This document shows positions 15,593 through 21,466 of a DNA stretch of 21,466 nt, in pieces (position 1 is the stretch's first letter; each line of letters opens with the position of its first letter). The stretch is taken from the NCBI GenBank assembly GCA_900551385.1, contig URVS01000002.1, positions 1 through 21,466 of the forward strand, in the 5' to 3' direction. The position numbers and the translations under genes were made by a program. This DNA comes from an uncultured Mollicutes bacterium (GTDB taxonomy: Bacteria > Bacillota_I > Bacilli_A > RFN20 > CAG-449). The notes beneath the pieces were generated by a model, which searched no databases, was not told the DNA's origin, and worked only from the letters and a program-made list of their open reading frames with translations.

Positions 15593-17017
15593 TTAAATTT
15601 CCTTTTTTTGATTAAAATATTTATCTAACGCTCTTTTCATAACACCAGTAGAATATTTATCTGATCCTTCATCATTTTTATAATCAGTTGCTTGAGTAGA
15701 CCAATCTTGATAAATTTCTTCATAAGTAGCACTTCTTAAATCCAATTTTTCTTGATCTTTAGTCAAATTCATTTTATAAACATATAATCCCCAAGAATTA
15801 TCCCAATAACCAACAGAAGCCATTTTATAAGTCCATACAGTCCAAGAATAATTTCTTTCATCAAACATATTTAACCATTTAACCCATTGATCTTCGTTAT
15901 CAAAGAAATTAAATTCACCAACATAATATGGAACATCATAATCGTGGAAAGAAAATAAGAAGTCATGAAATGCAAAGAATAAATCATAACTAATTGAAGT
16001 CCAATTATATAAATGTATTTCATACATTACATTTTCCCAACCATAATCTTTTGGATTAGGAAAAGAAGAATAATACCAACATCCTTCAAAAGTAATAACA
16101 TGTTTATTATCAATTTTTCTAATTGCTTGATAAATTTTGTCCATTATTATCCATTGTGCTTTTTCAGTATTTCTAGACCCCTCTTGACAAGGTTCATTTA
16201 TTATATCATAAGTTGCAATAGTCTCTATTAAATCAGGTCTATCTTCAATATAATGTTTAGCAATATTTTCCCATAATGTTATCATTTCATTTTGATATAT
16301 TTCATTCTTCCAAAAATCAAATTTTCTAGTTCCTGAATGTTCATATCCATTCGCTCCACCTACAACACCATGCATATCTAATATGGCATATAAATTATTA
16401 TTTTTACAATTTTCTAAAAAATCATCTAATATATCAAAAGCATTATCTTTCATTGACAAATTATCATCTTCACCTTCCATGAAGTTACGATAATACATTG
16501 GTAATCTAATACAATTAAATCCCATTTCTTTTACATTAATATAATCTTGTTCTTGTATATAAGAAGAATAATATACATTCCATAAAGTATTTACTTGCTC
16601 TTGAGTTAAATTTTTATTGTTTTTTAATGCTTCTATTAGTTCTTCTTGATATACTTCTTCATAACCAGTAATTATTCCATTTTCATTTACTTCTTTTGGT
16701 TCTCCTTTATCATTTTTTAAATAACCAAGTGAAGTAGTAGATAACCAACCTTCTTGAATTAACCAATTACCAAAATTAATACCTTTTAATGTAACTAAAT
16801 CTCCATTTTTATCATACAATCCTTTTCCAATAGCTTTTAATGGAGTTTCATTACCATCAATTTCAACTTCAAGATGTTTTTCAAGTGTTTTACCTGAATA
16901 ATTATTACTAAAAATATTTGATTTTAAGAAAAAGCCACCTAATAATAAACCAATTATTCCAAAAAAAGAAACAAAAACAATTAATATTTTTTTAAAAATT
17001 GGTTTTTTACTTTTCAT
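15593..17017 (-). CDS. Membrane-anchored glycoside hydrolase family 5 enzyme
   Basis: This 474-residue protein has a transmembrane anchor (about 9-32) and an extracellular GH5-type TIM barrel. Visible family features are LVTLKGINFGNWL near 75-85, MGFNCIRLPMYY near 165-176, LDMHGVVGG near 213, the acid/base Glu275 in DIINEP, IHLYNW near 335 and the nucleophile Glu368 in YVGEFNFF. GH5 enzymes cut beta-glucans, and the early GNWL motif recalls exo-beta-1,3-glucanase-like members, but the substrate cannot be fixed. It starts behind AGGAG and heads the three-gene operon with the propeller-like and zinc-ribbon genes. It is divergent from the NUDIX gene. It appears complete. Confidence 0.88.
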   Translation of the reverse strand: MKSKKPIFKKILIVFVSFFGIIGLLLGGFFLKSNIFSNNYSGKTLEKHLEVEIDGNETPLKAIGKGLYDKNGDLVTLKGINFGNWLIQEGWLSTTSLGYLKNDKGEPKEVNENGIITGYEEVYQEELIEALKNNKNLTQEQVNTLWNVYYSSYIQEQDYINVKEMGFNCIRLPMYYRNFMEGEDDNLSMKDNAFDILDDFLENCKNNNLYAILDMHGVVGGANGYEHSGTRKFDFWKNEIYQNEMITLWENIAKHYIEDRPDLIETIATYDIINEPCQEGSRNTEKAQWIIMDKIYQAIRKIDNKHVITFEGCWYYSSFPNPKDYGWENVMYEIHLYNWTSISYDLFFAFHDFLFSFHDYDVPYYVGEFNFFDNEDQWVKWLNMFDERNYSWTVWTYKMASVGYWDNSWGLYVYKMNLTKDQEKLDLRSATYEEIYQDWSTQATDYKNDEGSDKYSTGVMKRALDKYFNQKKEI

Positions 17018-17116
17018 AAAATTTCTCCTATTTATTTTATTTTAATAAAATTAAATAATAATTGCAATTAACTAGTAAAGTGTTTAACAATAATATTATT
17101 ATTGAGGTTTTATTAT

Positions 17117-17578
17117 ATGAGTAAATGTGAAACTGTAGTTTTAACAAATATGTGTATGATTTATGATGATAATGGCAATATTCTTGTACAAAATCGTACA
17201 AAAAATACATGGCCAGGCATTACTTTTCCAGGTGGTCATGTAGAAAAAGATGAATCAATTGTTGAATCTACTATTAGAGAAGTCAAAGAAGAAACAGGAT
17301 TAACTATTTCTAACCTTGAATTATGTGGAATATGCCAATGGACAAAATTATGTGGCTATCGTTATATTGTATTTTGTTATAAAACAAATTCTTTTAATGG
17401 TGAATTATTAGATTCTAAAGAAGGTCACGTATTTTGGATAAAAAGGAAAGATTTATTTAATTATGAATTAGCTAATGATTTAAAAGAAATGTTTACTATT
17501 ATGGATTCAGCTACATTAAGTGAATTTTATTCATTAAGAAATGATTTAGAAGAAGAAATTTTACAAAAATTATTATAA
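17117..17578 (+). CDS. NUDIX hydrolase (MutT-like)
   Basis: The complete Nudix box GHVEKDESIVESTIREVKEE plus TGL fits GX5EX7REUXEEXGU, so the protein hydrolyses a nucleoside diphosphate linked to another group. The surrounding pattern (NILVQNRTKNTWPGITFPGGH) is MutT/8-oxo-dGTPase-like; the true substrate is unknown. I start it at the ATG at 17117 (MSKCETVV). An in-frame TTG at 17102 would add five residues, but its GAGG is better read as the ribosome site, 9 bases before the ATG. The protein then has 153 residues. It lies 39 bases upstream of the flavoprotein gene, possibly in the same transcript. Confidence 0.9.
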   Translation: MSKCETVVLTNMCMIYDDNGNILVQNRTKNTWPGITFPGGHVEKDESIVESTIREVKEETGLTISNLELCGICQWTKLCGYRYIVFCYKTNSFNGELLDSKEGHVFWIKRKDLFNYELANDLKEMFTIMDSATLSEFYSLRNDLEEEILQKLL

Positions 17579-17617
17579 AATAGAATTAAAGAAATAATAA
17601 TTAATGGAGGCATTAAA

Positions 17618-18559
17618 ATGAATGATATTATTATTATAGGTGGAGGCCCAGTTGGTATTTATGCATCTACTTTAGCATCTTTACATGGATTAAATGGATT
17701 ACTAATTGAAGGATTACATAATCTAGGTGGGCAATTAAGCTCATTATATCCAGAAAAAGATATTGTTGATTTACCTGGTTTTAAATCAATAACTGCACAA
17801 GGATTTATTAATGAATTATTAAATCAAAATAGCAATTTAACTAATAAATTAGACATTCATATTAATGAAACTTTTTTAAATTATGAAAAAAAAGAAGATT
17901 ATTTTATAGTAAAAACTAATAAAAATGAATATCAAACAAAAACAATTTTATTAGTAAGTGGTATGGGTGTTTTCTCTCCAAGAAAAATAGGACTTGATAA
18001 TGAAAACCAATTCAAAAATATAATCTATTCTATTCAAAATAAAAATTTATATAAAGACAAAGAAATGGTTATTCTTGGTGGAGGAGATTCTGCTGTTGAT
18101 TGGGCTAATACCCTTTCTTCAATTTGTAAAAAAGTAACCATCATTCATAGAAGAGATGAATTTAGAGCTAAAGAAGAAGCTGTTAAACAAATGTCAATTA
18201 ACAATGTAAATATTTTAAAACCATATCAAATTAAAGCTATAAAAGGAATTAATGATACTGCTCAAGAATTAATAATTACAAATAATGATATAGAAACATC
18301 TATTCATTTTGATTATTTATTTGTTAATTATGGATTAGTTAGCACTCCTATTAAATGTGATTTGCAAACACTTTTAGGTGCATATAAAGTTGATACAAGT
18401 ATGATGACTAGCGAGCAAAATATTTTTGCAATAGGTAATGCATGTCAATATTTAGGAAAAGTTAAAAACATTACATGTGGTTTAGGTGAAGCAGTTATTG
18501 CCATTACTAAAATAGATCAAATTATTAATCCAAATAAAAATATTCCTATTCATTTTTAA
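17618..18559 (+). CDS. Ferredoxin--NADP+ reductase-like flavoprotein (YumC type)
   Basis: This 313-residue protein is a two-dinucleotide-fold enzyme of the thioredoxin-reductase group. FAD binding is shown by IIIIGGGPVGIYAS at residues 4-17 and by the C-terminal FAIGNACQYLGKVKNITCGLGEA; NADPH binding by VILGGGDSAVDWA near 150 and HRRDEFRAKEEAV. The redox CxxC of true thioredoxin reductases is absent from the NADPH domain, which fits the TrxR-like ferredoxin/flavodoxin reductases. GGQLSSLYPEKDIVDLPGF near 40-58 is also typical of that group. The start has a strong GGAGG site. It probably moves electrons between NADPH and ferredoxin or flavodoxin. Confidence 0.85.
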   Translation: MNDIIIIGGGPVGIYASTLASLHGLNGLLIEGLHNLGGQLSSLYPEKDIVDLPGFKSITAQGFINELLNQNSNLTNKLDIHINETFLNYEKKEDYFIVKTNKNEYQTKTILLVSGMGVFSPRKIGLDNENQFKNIIYSIQNKNLYKDKEMVILGGGDSAVDWANTLSSICKKVTIIHRRDEFRAKEEAVKQMSINNVNILKPYQIKAIKGINDTAQELIITNNDIETSIHFDYLFVNYGLVSTPIKCDLQTLLGAYKVDTSMMTSEQNIFAIGNACQYLGKVKNITCGLGEAVIAITKIDQIINPNKNIPIHF

Positions 18560-18580
18560 CTTATTAAAAACACATTTTTT

Positions 18581-19828
18581 TCAATAACGTATTCTTAATG
18601 TAGAATCAACAGGGAAAACTTTCCAACCACGATTATTAGTTTCAAATTGATGTAAAGTAACATACACTGTTACTTTTTTATTTAAATGTTCAAAAAATAT
18701 AGAATTATTAATTTCATTTTGTTTATTTAAAGATAAATTATTCATTAAAAAGATACCTGGTATTGTTCTAGTAACATTTTGATCTGATAAAGTACCATTT
18801 TCATCATCAACTAATCCTAAATCAGTAGTAAAATCAGTATTATATTTTACATATCCAGTTACTTTAAATAAAGTAAAAAATTCATTATATGCTGGTGGAT
18901 TTAAATGATTAGATAACCCACACCAATTTTTAAAATAAGATGGAACTACTTCTTTATAATTATTTAATTCAAGATTAGTTTTTGAGACGTAACTTGAAGA
19001 TAATAACCATATAGCAGGGCTGCCATGTAAAACACTTAATGACCCTGTAAAAATATATTTATTTCCAATAGAATTAGATTCGCATATTTTTTTATTATCA
19101 ATAATAGTTAATACTTTTTCTCCATCATAAACAACAACTTTTTGATTTGCATCACTTCTATCAGTAGCAATAATAGTCCCTTCAAAAGTAACAATTTTAC
19201 CAACACCATTAAGTTTGTTATTTAAAGTAATATTATTAAATTCTTCTTCTACTTCACTTAAGGATTGTTTATTTTCAGTAATTGAAGAATAATCAAAATT
19301 AGAAGGAGTATCTGTAATATTTTTTAAATTTACATATTTTAATTCAATATTGTTATTAATTTTTGAAATTATACCATTTACTTCATAATAACAATTATAA
19401 TATCTATTTTTTAAATAATCTGTCCAATTATTTACCCTTACATATATATATCCTGTTTCATCTACAAATAACATTAATTTATCATTATTATCAGAAATTG
19501 TTTTAACATACATTCCTTTAAAAATAATTTCATTTAAAGTTTCACCATTATTTAAATCTTTGCCTAATTCCTTAATTTGTTGAATATTTTTTTCTTTTAA
19601 TTCAATAGATGTAGAACTACTTGAACTAGTACTATTTAACGAGCTTGATAAACTAGAACTACTTGAAATGCTTGATGAACTAATATTGCTTGAAACATTT
19701 GAACTAGTAACACTACTTGAACTTATTGAATTACTTGATGCTATATTATCACTACTAGTTGAACTATTATTAATAGAGCAACCCACAACAAACAAACTTA
19801 ATAATAAATACAATCTTTTTAATTTCAT
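18581..19828 (-). CDS. Lipoprotein with long Ser/Asn-rich linker and OB-fold-like repeats, function unknown
   Basis: This is a 415-residue protein. The signal peptide ends in a lipobox (LFVVGC, Cys17), so the protein is anchored to the outer face of the membrane. Residues of about 18-75 are an almost pure Ser/Asn/Thr linker. After it come two or three regions with a similar strand pattern (about 95-175, 205-285, 310-400), for example GKIVTFEGTIIATDRSDANQ and FFTLFKVTGYVKYNTDFTTD. They recall OB-fold modules, but no catalytic motif is recognised. It follows the TspO-like gene by 52 bases and converges on the flavoprotein gene. Neighbouring glycosidases suggest a surface-binding role, which is inference. 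Confidence 0.65.
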   Translation of the reverse strand: MKLKRLYLLLSLFVVGCSINNSSTSSDNIASSNSISSSSVTSSNVSSNISSSSISSSSSLSSSLNSTSSSSSTSIELKEKNIQQIKELGKDLNNGETLNEIIFKGMYVKTISDNNDKLMLFVDETGYIYVRVNNWTDYLKNRYYNCYYEVNGIISKINNNIELKYVNLKNITDTPSNFDYSSITENKQSLSEVEEEFNNITLNNKLNGVGKIVTFEGTIIATDRSDANQKVVVYDGEKVLTIIDNKKICESNSIGNKYIFTGSLSVLHGSPAIWLLSSSYVSKTNLELNNYKEVVPSYFKNWCGLSNHLNPPAYNEFFTLFKVTGYVKYNTDFTTDLGLVDDENGTLSDQNVTRTIPGIFLMNNLSLNKQNEINNSIFFEHLNKKVTVYVTLHQFETNNRGWKVFPVDSTLRIRY

Positions 19829-19880
19829 AAAACCATCTAAACCTCAATGACATTATAATATTAAAAATAATAAAAATAAA

Positions 19881-20330
19881 TTAATTATTTATAATAATAT
19901 CTAACATTAAAGTAAAAGCACACAACAACCATAAAATATATGGTAAAAGTAAATATCCATATCTTTTTTTAATTAATAAAGAATTAATGAATAAATAAAT
20001 TATCATAATTAAAAGAATTATTACATCAATAAACGCTAAAAGAATATTGTTAAAGCTAAATAAAATAAAACTAAACAATAAATTACATAATAAACTAATC
20101 CAATAAATACAAATATTTAAATTATTATTTTCTTTTTCACAAAAATAACTAAATAATCCCATTAATACATATAATATAGACCAAATAACAATAAAAATAA
20201 TTGGAGGGAAAATAATATTTCTATTTAATAATTCAACATTTGAATAATCATTTTTAGTAGCAAAAGTAACAAGTATTGCTAGTAATAATGGTAAAGATAA
20301 ATTAAAAACAAAATTTTTTATATTTTTCAT
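19881..20330 (-). CDS. TspO/MBR-family membrane protein
   Basis: This 149-residue protein has about five hydrophobic segments, as expected for TspO (translocator protein/benzodiazepine receptor family), which binds tetrapyrroles and related ligands. Family marks are FPPIIFIVIWSILYVLMG near residues 40-57, WISLLCNLLFSFILF near 77 and the C-terminal LLPYILWLLCAFTLMLD. No Shine-Dalgarno sequence precedes the ATG. Instead, an 8-base A/T inverted repeat (ATTATAAA/TTTATAAT, 20331-20353) abuts it, so translation may be weak or coupled. It lies between the GH3 gene and the lipoprotein gene, all on the minus strand. Confidence 0.75.
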   Translation of the reverse strand: MKNIKNFVFNLSLPLLLAILVTFATKNDYSNVELLNRNIIFPPIIFIVIWSILYVLMGLFSYFCEKENNNLNICIYWISLLCNLLFSFILFSFNNILLAFIDVIILLIMIIYLFINSLLIKKRYGYLLLPYILWLLCAFTLMLDIIINN

Positions 20331-20386
20331 ATTATAAATTATGTTTTTATAATGAATTTTATGTTCAAATAAATAATTTAATTTTT

Positions 20387-21448
20387 TTATAAAGCATCAT
20401 TTTTTTTAGGTTTCAAAATATAATATGTTGCAAATCCCATGGCTACAACTATCAATATATCTAATCCAATAAGTAAAGGTTTCCACCAAGGAAAAACATA
20501 TTTTCTAGTTGATTCACCAACAACAGCAGTAAATGGATCATTAGATGCATCATAATTTAAATAAGCATTATATGTATCACAAATTGTAAATATAACATTT
20601 TTAGCAGCTAAACGAGCTGCATACATTTGAGAAGGAGAATTCTTATCTAAAGCGGTTTGATTTACTTCAGCTGGATTAAGCCATATATCATTTCCAGCTA
20701 AGACGCCTTGATATGTTTTCATCCATCCAATCCCATTAGAAAAGTCTGTAATTACTGTTCCTTTAAATCCCCATTCAGTGCGTAATATATCAGTTAATAA
20801 CGCTCTATTAGCACCAGTCCAAATCCCACCAAGAGAATTAAAACTACTCATAATTGCATTAGCGCCATTTTTTACAGCTATTTCAAATGGACGATTATAT
20901 ATTTCACGTAAAGATTGTTCTGTTAAAAAACAATCTATATCTGTCATTGAAGATTGGTAAGCAGAAAAATGTTTTAAATAACAATACATAAAATTAGTTT
21001 TTGCACCATTTATTACATAACTAGCCATACTGCCTGAAAGATAAGCATCTTCGCTATAATATTCAAAATATCTACCAGTATAAGGTGTTCTATGTAAATT
21101 AACTCCTGGAGCATACCAACCATTAATACCTGTAGCATTCCCTTCTGAAGCAATAGACCTTCCCATTGAAAAAGCTAATTCCTTATTAAAAGTGCATGCT
21201 AATGTTTGTTCTGACATATATGCAGTCCAAGAAGCACCTCCAGTAATAGATCCAAAATGATATTGAAATCCTTCTGGCCCATCATAATCTAACAACTCTT
21301 TTTTACCTATTGATTCAATAGCCCTAGTTCTAAAGCCTGACTTTTCTACCAAATCACACAATTCATCTTTTGATATTTGATTTAATAATGGATCCCAAAT
21401 TTCTGATTTATTAAATTTTGAACAATTTGCAAATGTTTTAATTAATTC
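20387..21448 (-). CDS. C-terminally anchored GH3 beta-glucosidase, 5' end cut by window edge and by an in-frame stop
   Basis: The open frame encodes a GH3 (alpha/beta)8 domain: WDPLLNQISKDEL, DGPEGFQYHF, WYAPGVNLHRTPYTGRYFEY, the KH motif in YLKHFSAY, MSSFNSLGG and WGFKGTVITDFSNG with the probable nucleophile Asp. This is followed near the end by one transmembrane helix (WWKPLLIGLDILIVV) and a charged tail. With the TIM-barrel domain last and an anchor behind it, the protein fits GH3 enzymes of inverted domain order; the other domain would lie beyond the right edge. A TAA in frame at 21449-21451 interrupts the reading 16 bases from the edge. A TTG at 21359-21361 could serve as a start but would cut inside the conserved region. 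Either the gene is broken or the edge base is wrong. Confidence 0.8.
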   Translation of the reverse strand, partial: ELIKTFANCSKFNKSEIWDPLLNQISKDELCDLVEKSGFRTRAIESIGKKELLDYDGPEGFQYHFGSITGGASWTAYMSEQTLACTFNKELAFSMGRSIASEGNATGINGWYAPGVNLHRTPYTGRYFEYYSEDAYLSGSMASYVINGAKTNFMYCYLKHFSAYQSSMTDIDCFLTEQSLREIYNRPFEIAVKNGANAIMSSFNSLGGIWTGANRALLTDILRTEWGFKGTVITDFSNGIGWMKTYQGVLAGNDIWLNPAEVNQTALDKNSPSQMYAARLAAKNVIFTICDTYNAYLNYDASNDPFTAVVGESTRKYVFPWWKPLLIGLDILIVVAMGFATYYILKPKKNDAL

Positions 21449-21466
21449 TTATTTAACAACTATTTT

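Noticed and set aside
17102..17116. TTG start for the NUDIX gene
   Set aside because: The GAGG within it is better placed as the ribosome site of the ATG at 17117, and the extra residues do not belong to the family.
21359..21361. TTG as the true start of the GH3 gene
   Set aside because: Family-like sequence (WDPLLNQISKDE) continues upstream of it, and no ribosome site precedes it.
7640..21466. Recoded UGA (Trp) as in some Mollicutes
   Set aside because: Conserved Trp positions in the GH5, NUDIX and NrdD genes are TGG, and TGA works as a stop for nrdG and the lipoprotein.

Overview
The window looks like at least two unrelated genomes joined end to end. Bases 1 to about 7630 have moderate GC (about 40-45% by eye) and carry genes typical of a Lachnospiraceae-like gut Firmicute. 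From about 7640 to the right edge the DNA is very AT-rich (about 25% GC by eye), with codons ending almost always in A or T. It uses TGG for Trp and stops normally at TGA, so the standard bacterial code fits. Its gene content (anaerobic ribonucleotide reductase, Ser/Asn-rich lipoprotein, membrane-anchored glycosidases) suggests an anaerobic low-GC Firmicute, perhaps near Erysipelotrichia or the RF39-type Bacilli; that placement is only inference. The join lies inside murC, whose C-terminal end is replaced by an AT-rich tail. murC codon use (Thr mostly ACT) also differs from the glg genes to its left (Thr mostly ACA/ACG), so a third source or a gene-specific bias is possible.

Left block (1-6340): a large secreted protein, probably a pectin-degrading enzyme, runs off the left edge on the minus strand. 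An AraC-family regulator is transcribed away from it across a roughly 290-base divergent region holding a perfect inverted repeat. A bidirectional terminator then separates the regulator from a minus-strand operon, glgC-glgD-spoVG, for glycogen precursor synthesis plus the SpoVG regulator. murC (6341-about 7635) is divergent from glgC.

Right block, first part (7640-12960): the anaerobic ribonucleotide reductase pair nrdD-nrdG, then an AAA+ ATPase of the DUF4143 type. The ATPase has three operator-like repeats at an exact 33-base period upstream of it and imperfect direct repeats of about 110 bases on both sides. Directly after the right-hand repeat lies the headless remnant of an XRE-type regulator. 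This part looks like an inserted or rearranged cassette.

Right block, second part (12960-21466): a LytTR response regulator and a zinc-ribbon membrane protein converge and overlap by 127 bases, and both lack their usual C-termini, which marks another breakpoint. The zinc-ribbon gene ends a minus-strand operon that starts with a membrane-anchored GH5 glycoside hydrolase and a secreted propeller-like protein. A NUDIX hydrolase and a ferredoxin-NADP reductase-like flavoprotein follow on the plus strand. Then, on the minus strand, come a Ser-rich lipoprotein, a TspO-like membrane protein and a C-terminally anchored GH3 beta-glucosidase cut by the right edge, with an in-frame stop 16 bases from it. 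The GH5, GH3 and lipoprotein genes suggest cell-surface glycan handling.

The main message is structural: several independent breakpoints in 21 kb. A chimeric metagenome contig must be excluded before any of these joins is read as biology. The most interesting candidate biology is the ATPase cassette with its 33-base-periodic operator array.
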